Shown: in pieces, positions 26,885-35,842 of the stretch
Layout: every line of letters begins with the position of its first letter
How positions within the stretch are numbered: position 1 is the first letter of the stretch
Assembly: GCA_048883105.1 (NCBI GenBank)
Contig: JBHLQY010000008.1
Span: forward strand, 1 to 51,846
DNA: 51,846 bases
Direction of reading: 5' to 3'
Source of the DNA: LW40-45 sp048883105
GTDB taxonomy: Archaea > Asgardarchaeota > Lokiarchaeia > Sigyniarchaeales > SOKP01
Notes under the pieces: generated by a model
Seen by the model: the letters and a program-made list of their open reading frames with translations, nothing else
Database searches by the model: none
Told to the model about the DNA's origin: nothing
Program-made: the position numbers and the translations under genes

Positions 26885-26930
26885 TTATTAAACATCAAAT
26901 AGCAAATAAATCTTTAAATTAATTTACAGA

Positions 26931-26938
26931 TTTAAATA
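26931..26938 (+). promoter_or_regulatory. Candidate TATA box of the SerA-like gene
   Basis: TTTAAATA preceded by purines (CAGA), 39 bases before the ATG at 26978. Consistent with a start site near 26962 and a short leader. AT-rich surroundings make this weak. Confidence 0.3.
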
Positions 26939-26977
26939 ATTTAATTATAATTATAAAATTATTTCTTATTGGATTAA

Positions 26978-27901
26978 ATGAAGGTATTAATTTCAGATCG
27001 GCTTCACGAGGAAGGGATTAAGATATTTCAAGATAGCGGGTTTGAAGTTGTAAAGAATTTTTCTATTAGTCACGAAGATTTGATAAAAGAAATTGATAAC
27101 TATGATGCTATAGTTATACGTTCAAGAACAAAGTTAACGGCGGATGTTTTAAAAAACGTAAATAATTTAAAAGTAATTGGAAGAGCTGGTGTTGGTCTTG
27201 ACAATGTTAACCTAAAAAAAGCAGAAGAATTAAACATTAAAATATTAAATACACCAGAAGCACCTTCTATTTCTGTAGCAGAACTTACAATTGGACTATT
27301 ATTAAATCTAATTAGATATATTTCAAAAGCGGATGAAACTATGCATCGTGGCGAATGGTTAAAAAGTAATTATATGGGTAATATGTTAAAAGGAAAAAAA
27401 ATAGGATTAATAGGATTTGGCAACATTGGTCAAGCGGTTGCTAAAAGATGTTTTGGATTTGAAATGAATATTGGGATCTATGATGTCGATCAGAATGCTA
27501 AGAAAAAAGCTCAAGAATTAGGATATATAGTGTATCATTCAGTAGACGAATTAATACAAGATGTCCAAATCGTCTCATTGCATATCCCTGCGACAGTAGA
27601 AACAAAAAATACTATTGATGAGAGAAGGTTAAAATTGATGAATGAAAACACATTAATAATAAATACAGCTAGAGGAAATCTAATTGATGAAGAAGCCCTA
27701 ATTAGGGCATTAAAGAATAAAAAAATTGGTGGCGCAGCCCTCGATGTTTACAGAGAGGAGCCATTAAGGAACGAGAAATTATGGAAGTGTGAAGAAAATT
27801 TAATACTTACTCCCCATATTGGTAGTCAAACTGAGGAGACTCAAATGCTAGCGAGTGTAATGATCGCAAAAAAAATTATTAAATATTTTAAGGATTTATA
27901 A
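26978..27901 (+). CDS. serA: D-3-phosphoglycerate dehydrogenase-like 2-hydroxyacid dehydrogenase
   Basis: NAD-dependent enzyme of 307 residues, likely the first step of serine synthesis from 3-phosphoglycerate. Rossmann motif GFGNIG (146-151) with Asp169 as NAD-binding acid; catalytic Arg232 in NTARGNLID, Glu261 in YREEP, His280 in TPHIGSQ. It is the short form without C-terminal ACT or intervening domain, so serine feedback control through ACT is absent. Other 2-hydroxyacid dehydrogenases share these motifs; GRAGVGLDNV and ARGNLIDE favour SerA. Confidence 0.85.
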   Translation: MKVLISDRLHEEGIKIFQDSGFEVVKNFSISHEDLIKEIDNYDAIVIRSRTKLTADVLKNVNNLKVIGRAGVGLDNVNLKKAEELNIKILNTPEAPSISVAELTIGLLLNLIRYISKADETMHRGEWLKSNYMGNMLKGKKIGLIGFGNIGQAVAKRCFGFEMNIGIYDVDQNAKKKAQELGYIVYHSVDELIQDVQIVSLHIPATVETKNTIDERRLKLMNENTLIINTARGNLIDEEALIRALKNKKIGGAALDVYREEPLRNEKLWKCEENLILTPHIGSQTEETQMLASVMIAKKIIKYFKDL

Positions 27902-27978
27902 CCTGTCTCAATAATCATAAAAATAATAAAATATGCTTATTTCTAATTAATATAAACTCACGAGTGTGCTAATGTAAA

Positions 27979-28563
27979 TTGAAGTCTGGATATAATTATG
28001 TAAAAGAAACATTTGAAAAACATGAGAAAGGCTTTCAGACACCTCATTGGTATCGAGGAATTGAATATCGAAGAGGTAAATCTATTCAAAGAATTGATAA
28101 GCCAACAAAAATTCATCGAGCACGTTCATTGGGATATAAAGCAAAACAAGGATATGTTATTGTAAGGGCAAGGATTAGAAAAGGTGGAATGCATAAAACA
28201 AGACCAAGACGTGGGAGAAAACCGCGAGCAATGGGAGTTTCAAAATATACTACAGGTAAAAATTTGCAATGGGTTGCAGAAGAGCGAGTTCAGAGTAAAT
28301 TTCCAAATATGCAAATATTAAATTCCTATAAAATATATTCAGACGGAAAACATTGGTATTATGAGGTAATTTTAGTTGATCCAAACCACCCAGTAATTAA
28401 ATTCGATCCTAATATAAATTGGATTTGTGAATCTGCTCATAAAAAGAGAGTAACTAGAGGTTTAACATCTGCAGGAAAGAGAGCAAGGGGTTTAAGAAAG
28501 AAAGGATGGGGTTCTGAAAAAACACGCCCTAGTATTCGATCAAAGAAAGGTCGTGGAAAATAA
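27979..28563 (+). CDS. rpl15e: Ribosomal protein L15e
   Basis: Large-subunit protein shared by archaea and eukaryotes, 194 residues, strongly basic. Family landmarks: HWYRGIEYRRGKSI, RARSLGYKAKQGYV, RARIRKGGMHKTRPRRGRK, then VLNSYKI-like QILNSYKIYSDGKHWYYEVI and the C-terminal RGLTSAGKRARGLRKKG. Start is TTG at 27979: the ATG and GTG just upstream run into stops within one or two codons, and KSGYNYVKETF matches the expected N-terminus. Not within a ribosomal protein operon; neighbours are metabolic. Confidence 0.97.
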   Translation: MKSGYNYVKETFEKHEKGFQTPHWYRGIEYRRGKSIQRIDKPTKIHRARSLGYKAKQGYVIVRARIRKGGMHKTRPRRGRKPRAMGVSKYTTGKNLQWVAEERVQSKFPNMQILNSYKIYSDGKHWYYEVILVDPNHPVIKFDPNINWICESAHKKRVTRGLTSAGKRARGLRKKGWGSEKTRPSIRSKKGRGK

Positions 28564-28716
28564 ATCTAATTTTCGCATTATTTCTCTAAATAGTTTAGTG
28601 TTAATGCTAAATTTTTCATTTATAGTTAATATAATTTAAAGTATTTCTAATAAATATTAAAGAATAAAATTTATCTAATATTTACTTAATATAAACAATT
28701 TATATGGGTAATTAAT

Positions 28717-30177
28717 ATGGTTGATATTGAGCCAAAAGTTTTAAGTAAAGATGAATTAAGCAGAATTTCAGCTGATGTAAATCCAGAAGAATTATTATTA
28801 TTCGATAATCATTGCTTAAATGTCTATTATGAACCTAAGGTATTAATTGAAGCTAAAGAACCGGGATCTCCGTGGGTTATTGTTAAAGACTTTAAAACAG
28901 GAGAAAAAACCGAAATTATCGATTGCACTTCACAGAATTGGGTATTAGCCCTAGGTTTTGCTAATTCTGATGTAAATTATGCTGTTGCGGAACAAATGAA
29001 AAGAATAACACATACAAAATCTAGTGTTATATCACCTGCTCGCGCCAAATTCATTAATAAATTAGCTGAATTATCCCCAGGTAGATTGAAAGGAGGGAGA
29101 GTCCACATTAATAATGAAGGTGGCAGTTTGGCAATTGAAGCCGCTATTAAATTAGCGATGATAGCATCGAGAGGTGGAGATCATTTCTTAACCTTTCGGG
29201 GAGGTTATCACGGAAACACATTAGCTACATTAACAGCATCACAGCCTATTCATTCAATAACAAGGTTTAGAACATTCGGGATCGAATTTTTTACTAGGGT
29301 TCCACAACCTTATTGTTATCGGTGTTTATGGAAATATAAAAATGGCTTATACGGTAAAAAGGATCCTCAATGTAATTTAGAGTGTTTCGATTTAGTTGAG
29401 AAATATTTAATGGGTTTAACCTCGAGACAACTTGCTGGAGTTATTTTAGAACCTTGGCAAGCTGCGGGAGGTCATATTCCTTTCCCACCTAAGTTTCTTA
29501 TAAAATTAAGAGAAATCTGTGAGCTAGAAAAAATTTTTATTATATATGACGAATCTCAAACGGCAGTCTGGAGAATAGGAAAATATTTTACACTCACAGA
29601 AAAGTATGAAAAAGAACTAGGAATTGATATATCTCCAGATATGATGTGTTTCACAAAAGCCATTGGCGGAGGATTCCCATTAGGTGCAATGATTGCAACT
29701 CCAAAAATCAAAAAAAGATATACTCCAGCAGAGGATCACACGACATTTTGCAGCACACCAATAGGTTGTACGGCGGGACTAGCTGCTTTCAAAGTTATTG
29801 AAAAGGCAAAAATAGGAGAAAATTGCGAAATAAGAGGTAAACAAATTACAAATAGATTACTAGAACTTCAAGAAAAATATGATGTTATTGGCGATATTCG
29901 TGGTCCAGGATTATTTATTGGAATTGAGTTGGTTAAAGATCAAAAATCGAGAGAGCCCTTTACTGAACTGATGGAAGATATGCTCTTAGAAGGAGTAAGA
30001 CAGAATATATTTTTTGGTCCATCTATGCCTTACATAAGCGGTACAGGAAAATTATTAATGCGGAACTTAATTAAAATAAAACCACCACTAGTCATTACGG
30101 AAGAGGAAGCCGATTTTATCTGTGATAAATTTGAAAGCGTGCTGAAAGCGTCGTTAAATAATGTAAATAAGAATTAA
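28717..30177 (+). CDS. Class III PLP-dependent aminotransferase
   Basis: 486 residues, fold type I PLP enzyme. The Schiff-base lysine is Lys314 in FTKAIGGGFPLGAM; the cofactor Asp lies in YDESQTAVWRIGKYF. GGYHGNTLA and NEGGSLAIEAAIKLA fit the family. The segment YCYRCLWKYK...CNLEC is the cysteine-containing insert seen in many archaeal class III aminotransferases. Odd: DESQTAVWRIG replaces the nearly universal DExQTGxGRTG, with Trp where Gly-Arg is expected; this may change the substrate pocket. Acetylornithine, GABA, dialkylglycine and other substrates cannot be separated. Convergent with the SDR gene, 12 bases apart. Confidence 0.88.
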   Translation: MVDIEPKVLSKDELSRISADVNPEELLLFDNHCLNVYYEPKVLIEAKEPGSPWVIVKDFKTGEKTEIIDCTSQNWVLALGFANSDVNYAVAEQMKRITHTKSSVISPARAKFINKLAELSPGRLKGGRVHINNEGGSLAIEAAIKLAMIASRGGDHFLTFRGGYHGNTLATLTASQPIHSITRFRTFGIEFFTRVPQPYCYRCLWKYKNGLYGKKDPQCNLECFDLVEKYLMGLTSRQLAGVILEPWQAAGGHIPFPPKFLIKLREICELEKIFIIYDESQTAVWRIGKYFTLTEKYEKELGIDISPDMMCFTKAIGGGFPLGAMIATPKIKKRYTPAEDHTTFCSTPIGCTAGLAAFKVIEKAKIGENCEIRGKQITNRLLELQEKYDVIGDIRGPGLFIGIELVKDQKSREPFTELMEDMLLEGVRQNIFFGPSMPYISGTGKLLMRNLIKIKPPLVITEEEADFICDKFESVLKASLNNVNKN

Positions 30178-30189
30178 ACTAATATTTTT

Positions 30190-30990
30190 TTATAATTTAT
30201 TTATAGAAATTGTCATGCCTCCGTCCAAAATCATATTTTGACCAGTAATATAATCCGCGCCAGACGATGCTAAAAACAAGGCTACATCAGCCACCATTTG
30301 AGGCTCTCCAATCCTTTCTATTGGGATCTTAACGTTTCGTGATTCTAACATCATTTCAATTAATTTCGGATCATTTTTATATATAGGAGTTAAGAAGACA
30401 CCTGGAGATATGGCATTAACGGTGACATGACTCGATGCTAATTCGAGTGCCCATAGTTTAGTAAAGGAAATAAGTGCTGCTTTGCTCGCACTATAAATAC
30501 CTATAAAGGGATTAACGTCATCAGTTCCCGCACAAGAAGCTATGTTAATAATTTTTCCTCTAACCGGCTCAAATTGTTTTTGACGCTTCATTTGTCTAAA
30601 AAAAGCCTTAGTGACATTCCAGGCACCCTTTACATTTACTGCCATTACCTCGTCAAATTCGGCTTCTTTTGCCTTAAGTGAAGCATATAATCCTCCAGAT
30701 ATTCCAGCATTATTTACCAATAAAAAAATATTGTCAAAATGCTCAAAAACTTTTTCAGCCATATTTTTTACTTCATTTGAATTTGAGATATCGGCTTTAG
30801 CGAGTAAAATTTCAACATTATAATCTTTTAAAATGATATCTCGGGTTTCTTTAAGACCATTTATATTTATATCGTTGATAACCAAATCTGCTCCTTTATC
30901 TGCGAAGACGATCGCCATCTCTCGACCAAATCCACTCCCAGCACCAGTAATTAAAGCAACTTTTCCTTCCAAAAATTTATCGTTTGTCAT
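30190..30990 (-). CDS. Short-chain dehydrogenase/reductase
   Basis: NAD(P)-dependent oxidoreductase of 266 residues. Cofactor motif TGAGSGFG (15-22), NNAG (93-96), catalytic Ser152, Tyr166 and Lys170 (YSASK) and the C-terminal YITGQNMILDGG, all of the classical FabG-like SDR group. The acidic residues after strand 2 (NDIN) favour NAD over NADP. Last gene of a run of four minus-strand genes (DUF39-ferredoxin, VOC, ThDP enzyme, SDR), 59 bases after the ThDP enzyme. Substrate unknown. Confidence 0.9.
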   Translation of the reverse strand: MTNDKFLEGKVALITGAGSGFGREMAIVFADKGADLVINDININGLKETRDIILKDYNVEILLAKADISNSNEVKNMAEKVFEHFDNIFLLVNNAGISGGLYASLKAKEAEFDEVMAVNVKGAWNVTKAFFRQMKRQKQFEPVRGKIINIASCAGTDDVNPFIGIYSASKAALISFTKLWALELASSHVTVNAISPGVFLTPIYKNDPKLIEMMLESRNVKIPIERIGEPQMVADVALFLASSGADYITGQNMILDGGMTISINKL

Positions 30991-31049
30991 TTTAATTTCA
31001 CTTTTTAAAATATTAAATTAAAAAAATTATATTATGTTTTAATTAAGAA

Positions 31050-32786
31050 TTATCCAAATAAGCCTTTATTTTTTTTATAAAGGCCAATTATTTTCATCGC
31101 TGGCGGCGATCTTTCAAAAGCAATATCTACATCAATAACAGCTGGTTTCTTTGATTCAATGGCTCGTTGTATAGCTAGCTTAATGTCTTCCGGATTTTCT
31201 ATTTTTTCTCCATAACAACCAAAACTTTTTGCAATTTCAGCGTAATTTATTGGTGGGAGATCAACATCACAGTATCTTTTCCCTAAATTATTTTTTTGAT
31301 TGTTCTTTATCATCCCCCAACAGCTATTATTTGCAATAACGATGATTATAGGCAAATTTAATCTAACTGCGGTTTCTAATTCTTGTACATTAAACATAAA
31401 ACTACCATCACCAGTTAAGCAAATTACAAATTTATCAGGTTTAGCCATTTGAACGCCAATTGCGTAAGGAATTCCTACTCCTAAATGCCCCATTGAAATT
31501 GGGTAAAAAGTAGATCTTGGAGGGCGTGGTTTATGATTGATAAATTTGTAAGAAAAGACAACAATATCTCCTCCATCAAGTACAATCTGTGAATCTTCGG
31601 GGATAAAATCAAACACTTCATAAACTAGTCTTTCAGGACTCATAGGTATTTTTTTAGAATCCAATATTTTACGATTTAATTGAGCGTCTTGACTTCGAAT
31701 TTCTTGTAAATAAGTATTCCATTCGGACCACTCTGTTATTTTTTCTTTAGGGAGGTTTCTTTCCATTTCATTTAATAATTGCTCGATAACTACTTTGCAA
31801 TCTCCAATAATACTTACTTCAACAGGTCTATTTTTGCCTATTTCATTAGGATCAATATCTACCTGAATAAGTTTTTGATCTTGATTCCAAAGAGGGGATG
31901 CCCCATAATATATAGAGTAATCCCATTTACAACCAAGCGATAAAACGACATCTGCTTCAGATGCGGCAGTTCGATAAGCGTTCGAGATTAAAAATGAGTC
32001 TAAAAAGGATTTCTTATCGCTACTAATTGAACCTATACCATTTATTGTTGTTCCAGAAGGAATCATATAAGTTTCTGAAAATTTTATTAATCTCTCTGAC
32101 GCTTCTGAAGCAATCAAACCACCGCCCGCGACTATTAGAGGTTTCTTTGCTATGTTTAAAACTTCAACAGCTTTTTTAATTTCTTCAGGGTTTCCATATG
32201 GTCTACCAATAGGGCGATATTGTTTTGGATCTAATATTTTTTTAACATCTTCTTCTGTAGCAGCTCTTACAAAAGCAGTTTCCCTAAATTCAAGATATAC
32301 AGGAGCCCTTCTTCCGGATAAAGCAGTTTTTATAGCTTTCTGAACTGCGCGAGGGATTTCATTAGGTTCCTCAACTTGAATTTGAGCCTTTGTGATTGGT
32401 TTCATAAGAGATATTTGGTCAATACCTCCCTGTAAGATACCGGTATCTTCAAACATTCGGCCTATCTGTGCCCCAATCACCAACATAGGAATGGAATCTG
32501 CGTTAGCTGCAGCTACTGCGGGGACTAAATGGGTTACACCGGGTCCAAGTGTTCCAATGCAAACTCCAATTTCACCTGTTGCTCTAGCCCAAGCATCGGC
32601 TGCATGTCCTCCCGCTTGTTCATGGCGGACCATTACAGTGTCGATTCCCTCTTCACGACCCCACCGTTCTATGGCGTCGTAAATTCTAAGCAATTCTCCT
32701 CCTACAATACCAAAAATTTTAGTTATGCCTTCTTTTACTAAGCACTTTACTAATAAATCTCCGCCATCCATCTTTTGTTTAGACAT
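31050..32786 (-). CDS. Thiamine diphosphate-dependent enzyme, acetolactate synthase-like
   Basis: 578 residues with three domains in the order of acetohydroxyacid synthase: PYR domain with the catalytic glutamate Glu56 (VRHEQAGGHAADAWARATG), a central domain, and the PP domain with ThDP-Mg motif GDGSFMFN (about residue 458) followed by NNSCWGM. The family includes acetolactate synthase, glyoxylate carboligase and 2-oxoacid decarboxylases. No small regulatory subunit gene is adjacent and the branched-chain pathway is not nearby, so I do not assign ilvB. Followed by an SDR and preceded by a VOC protein on the same strand. Confidence 0.88.
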   Translation of the reverse strand: MSKQKMDGGDLLVKCLVKEGITKIFGIVGGELLRIYDAIERWGREEGIDTVMVRHEQAGGHAADAWARATGEIGVCIGTLGPGVTHLVPAVAAANADSIPMLVIGAQIGRMFEDTGILQGGIDQISLMKPITKAQIQVEEPNEIPRAVQKAIKTALSGRRAPVYLEFRETAFVRAATEEDVKKILDPKQYRPIGRPYGNPEEIKKAVEVLNIAKKPLIVAGGGLIASEASERLIKFSETYMIPSGTTINGIGSISSDKKSFLDSFLISNAYRTAASEADVVLSLGCKWDYSIYYGASPLWNQDQKLIQVDIDPNEIGKNRPVEVSIIGDCKVVIEQLLNEMERNLPKEKITEWSEWNTYLQEIRSQDAQLNRKILDSKKIPMSPERLVYEVFDFIPEDSQIVLDGGDIVVFSYKFINHKPRPPRSTFYPISMGHLGVGIPYAIGVQMAKPDKFVICLTGDGSFMFNVQELETAVRLNLPIIIVIANNSCWGMIKNNQKNNLGKRYCDVDLPPINYAEIAKSFGCYGEKIENPEDIKLAIQRAIESKKPAVIDVDIAFERSPPAMKIIGLYKKNKGLFG

Positions 32787-32854
32787 ATAAAAGAATTATT
32801 TCAAATTTAAAATAAAGTTTTTTAATATAAATAATAAAAAGAAGTCATAATTAG

Positions 32855-33298
32855 TTAAAACTCGAGGATTTCAACATAATATCCTAGATTGTCTCTTGTA
32901 TCTAAATAAGAAAAGGTAAGTTTGCCTAATTTACCAACTTGGATTACATCAATATTAAATCTATTTTTAAACTGTTTAATTAAATTGTCTGCCTCTTTTG
33001 TATATATTCCTAGATGATGTAAACCTTCCTTTCCTTCTTTAAGAAATTCAGAATATAAATTTGGGCCGGTTGCTTCAAGGACTTCTACAATTTCAAACTG
33101 TTTCCCGCCGAAATGTTGCATTATCTTGAGCATATTAAATGTGGCTTCTTTACCTTTATATAAAACGGTCGCATCTTGTTCAACAATGTTAATCTGTCCT
33201 TTGAAATTAAATAGTTCCCTGTATAGTTTCGCTGCTTTTTCAATATCTCTAACAACTATTCCAATTTGATCAAACTTCTCTATTTTTAATTCTGACAT
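32855..33298 (-). CDS. VOC/glyoxalase-fold protein
   Basis: 147 residues with two beta-alpha-beta3 halves. The first begins FDQIGIVVRDIEKAAKLYRELF, the second HHLGIYTKEADNLIKQF; it ends YYVEILEF. The metal ligands of the fold are expected at the starts of the first strands and in the last strands: Gln in DQIGIV, His in HHLGIY and Glu in YVEI are present. The layout recalls methylmalonyl-CoA epimerase or a glyoxalase I-like isomerase, but with Gln for the first His. Located 26 bases after the DUF39-ferredoxin gene. Confidence 0.8.
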   Translation of the reverse strand: MSELKIEKFDQIGIVVRDIEKAAKLYRELFNFKGQINIVEQDATVLYKGKEATFNMLKIMQHFGGKQFEIVEVLEATGPNLYSEFLKEGKEGLHHLGIYTKEADNLIKQFKNRFNIDVIQVGKLGKLTFSYLDTRDNLGYYVEILEF

Positions 33299-33324
33299 GA
33301 TAAATCAAAAAAATATATAATTAA

Positions 33325-34614
33325 TTATTTTACACTTTCAGCAAAATCTAATTTACCTATAGGTTTTTTTAAAGGAAAAACTTCCTCTAGAATCATTTTT
33401 TTCAATTCTTCGGCTAGTTTTATTGCTCCATATCTATCCGATTGTCTCAAAACAACTGGTATCTCTTTACCTTCGAATTTGATTTTCTTTAAATCTAATT
33501 TAAATGCTTCTGGACATAATCGAACACAATGTCCGCAATTAAAACAAAGAGATCTATCTATTGACGAAATTACTCCCTCTTTTATAATAAATGCGTTTGT
33601 TGGACATGTAGTTAAAATATTACATTTATCGCAATTTTTACATGCTTTAGAATCGAATTTCATTAAGAAATTATTATCCCAAACATCACCATAACTAATT
33701 TCTCCTACTTTTTCGCGACCAACAAGGCTTAAAATTGTTAGTTTAACATCTTTATCTGATTTTACAATGTTATCAAAGATACGTTCGTTTAAAATTGGAA
33801 TTGGAATTGCTAAACTACAAATTGGTTCCAATCCATATGAAGTTTTGAATGCTCCCATGTATTCCGGTTTCATATCAATCATTGGAGCGATTGTCATCAT
33901 ATTTGGTTTAGCAATATAATTTCGAGTACCTGGCCCCATAAGATATCCAATACTCCCATTAACCAAGATTGGGGAGCCAACACCATAGGTTTCAAGCTCT
34001 GGGTCATTTTGAAAGGGATTTAACGCACCACATCCAGAGAAAGTAAGCTGTGCTTTGTTTGCTTCAAAAGGGAGGCAAGAAAAGATAGTATCTACCTTAT
34101 AAGATTCACAATTAATCATTGCATTGTAGTTTTTAATAGCTTGTCTTGTTCCCATTAATTTAGCAAATTGCATATCATCTAAAGTCAGCTTTTGAATAAT
34201 ATTTTCACCTTCACTACTTTTAGCCGAAATTTCTATAGTTTTTCCTTTTACAAAATCTCTAAAAAGAGAACCGCCACAATAATTTTTTCTTGTTCTACTT
34301 TGCGCAGTTCCATAGATTATTAAATCCACTATACCCAAATATTCATTTGGGCACGGACCAGGGAATGTCGGAATTCCATTTATACTTACTTCAGTGAATT
34401 TTCTTAATGTTTTTGGTGGCGATAGTCGGAATGAGAAGATTCCCATAATTCCACTCATAAGTCCTTTAGTAGCAGTTGTAACAACATCAACCTCATCAAA
34501 ATGAACTTTTTCGCCATCATTTATATGATCTATTAAGTCTTGAACAGTTAATACAATAGCAGTACCATTCTTAATTTTTTTATTTATTTCTGAGAATGTT
34601 CTTTTCTTTGCCAC
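33325..34614 (-). CDS. DUF39 homocysteine-synthesis protein fused to a 2[4Fe-4S] ferredoxin
   Basis: Matches the L-aspartate semialdehyde sulfurtransferase family, which makes homocysteine from aspartate semialdehyde and a reduced sulfur source in anaerobes. DUF39 segments: GTAIVLTVQDLIDHI, TTATKGLMSGIMG, PGPCPNEYLG, GTRNYIAKPNMM. Two ferredoxin motifs follow: CKNCDKCNILTTCP and CFNCGHCVRLCP (both CxxCxxC-x3/4-CP), then IPVVLRQSDRYGAIKLAEEL. In methanogens the iron-sulfur subunit is often a separate gene; here it is one chain, with no CBS or NIL domain. Start: GTG at 34614 (AKKRTF...) preferred; GTG at 34623 would add FFV. Heads a four-gene run. Confidence 0.85.
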   Translation of the reverse strand: MAKKRTFSEINKKIKNGTAIVLTVQDLIDHINDGEKVHFDEVDVVTTATKGLMSGIMGIFSFRLSPPKTLRKFTEVSINGIPTFPGPCPNEYLGIVDLIIYGTAQSRTRKNYCGGSLFRDFVKGKTIEISAKSSEGENIIQKLTLDDMQFAKLMGTRQAIKNYNAMINCESYKVDTIFSCLPFEANKAQLTFSGCGALNPFQNDPELETYGVGSPILVNGSIGYLMGPGTRNYIAKPNMMTIAPMIDMKPEYMGAFKTSYGLEPICSLAIPIPILNERIFDNIVKSDKDVKLTILSLVGREKVGEISYGDVWDNNFLMKFDSKACKNCDKCNILTTCPTNAFIIKEGVISSIDRSLCFNCGHCVRLCPEAFKLDLKKIKFEGKEIPVVLRQSDRYGAIKLAEELKKMILEEVFPLKKPIGKLDFAESVK

Positions 34615-34734
34615 AAAAAACACTTAATTTTTACAAAATAATATCATTCTAAATATTTAATTATAATAAAATTTTTTTATAATATTTATACTTACAAATC
34701 TTAAAGTATAAAATTAAAGAACATTCGTTTTATT

Positions 34735-34739
34735 GGAGG
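34735..34739 (+). promoter_or_regulatory. Shine-Dalgarno site deciding the rpp30 start
   Basis: GGAGG lies 11 bases before TTG at 34751 and 5 bases before an ATT at 34745. An upstream in-frame TTG at 34733 overlaps this site, so translation from there would lack it. Confidence 0.45.
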
Positions 34740-34750
34740 CCCCCATTTTT

Positions 34751-35473
34751 TTGTCTTATTTTGAATCTAGGTTAAGAGTAAATTTCGAAAATATAAACGA
34801 AATTAAAAAGAAATTGGATTTTTATGAGAGATTAGGAGTTAATAACTTGATTTTAGAACCTAAAAATAATATTAGAAGAATATCATTAGAGTTAAAAAAG
34901 AAAATTGAGAATGTAACGAAAATTAATGTATATTATCGTATCACTTTAAAACCATCAGGTTTAAATGAACTTAAGACTACAATAAAAGAATATAACAATT
35001 TTACAGATCTTCTTTCGATTGAAACACTAGATAAAGAGACTCAACTTTATGCCGCGAGGGATTCTCGAGTGGATCTTATCTCTTTTTCTGATCAAAAGAT
35101 AATAAAAACACTAACTCCAGGAGTAATTTCTTTAGCAAAACAAAATAAAACGTTTATAGAATTTTCTTTATCGCCAATCATGGTAACAAATAAGTCAATT
35201 CAATCAAAAAATTTCAGAAATTTGTATCGTTTTTTAAGATTAATTAGAAATTTAAAAGCAAATTATATCATAAATGGAAATTTTGAAAATTTATATGATT
35301 TTAGACATCCAAGAGCTTTGATAAGTATATGTAATTCATTATTAGAAATTCCATTAAGCGACGCAAAAAAAGTATTTAAAGAAAATCCCCTCATTTTATT
35401 AAAAAGAGTTCAAAAAAAAAAAGATAAAAGTTACATTGAAGAAGGGGTAAGATTAATTAAGGGAGTTGAATAG
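34751..35473 (+). CDS. rnp3: RNase P protein component 3 (Rpp30)
   Basis: TIM-barrel protein subunit of archaeal RNase P, which trims tRNA 5' leaders. ARDSRVDLISFSD, FIEFSLSPIM and the C-terminal FRHPRALISICNSLLEIPL followed by NPLILLKRV align well with Pyrococcus Rpp30. About 240 residues, a little longer than Pyrococcus. I place the start at TTG 34751 because GGAGG precedes it and YFESRLRVNFEN then sits at the expected N-terminal strand; a TTG at 34733 would add six residues. It is followed after two bases by the Pop5 gene, the usual archaeal pairing. Confidence 0.88.
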   Translation: MSYFESRLRVNFENINEIKKKLDFYERLGVNNLILEPKNNIRRISLELKKKIENVTKINVYYRITLKPSGLNELKTTIKEYNNFTDLLSIETLDKETQLYAARDSRVDLISFSDQKIIKTLTPGVISLAKQNKTFIEFSLSPIMVTNKSIQSKNFRNLYRFLRLIRNLKANYIINGNFENLYDFRHPRALISICNSLLEIPLSDAKKVFKENPLILLKRVQKKKDKSYIEEGVRLIKGVE

Positions 35474-35475
35474 CA

Positions 35476-35793
35476 TTGGTCAAAATAGAAAAGCAGAGAT
35501 ATATTTTGTTTAAAATAATAAAGGAAAACGATACTTTTTTCGATAAACAAGATATACTTCGATTAATTTGGCGCTCTATATGGAGATACTTTGGTATAAA
35601 AGGGGCAAATAAAACCGGGTTATGGCTATATAAGCTAGATTTAAAGAGAGATATCGGAATAATAAGGTGTTCAAACGAAACAAAAGAGGAAATAATTACC
35701 GCATTGACATTTATAAGAGAGATCAATGGAAAAAGGATCATTTTATCTCCAATAAAGACTTCAGGAACAATTAAAGGGCTAAAAAACCATTAA
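35476..35793 (+). CDS. rnp2: RNase P protein component 2 (Pop5)
   Basis: 105-residue RNase P subunit that pairs with Rpp30. KQRYILFKII at the N-terminus, FGIKGAN, the core strand DIGIIRCSNETKEEI and the C-terminal SPIKTSGTIKGL are Pop5 landmarks. Start is TTG at 35476, directly after the Rpp30 stop, giving tight coupling. Length is normal for archaeal Pop5. Confidence 0.88.
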   Translation: MVKIEKQRYILFKIIKENDTFFDKQDILRLIWRSIWRYFGIKGANKTGLWLYKLDLKRDIGIIRCSNETKEEIITALTFIREINGKRIILSPIKTSGTIKGLKNH

Positions 35794-35842
35794 AAATTAA
35801 ATAAATTAATTATTTATTGTAAAAAATGAACTTTCAATAATA

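Noticed and set aside
31050..32786. Naming the ThDP enzyme ilvB
   Set aside because: No regulatory subunit or branched-chain genes are adjacent, and related carboligases and decarboxylases share the same motifs.
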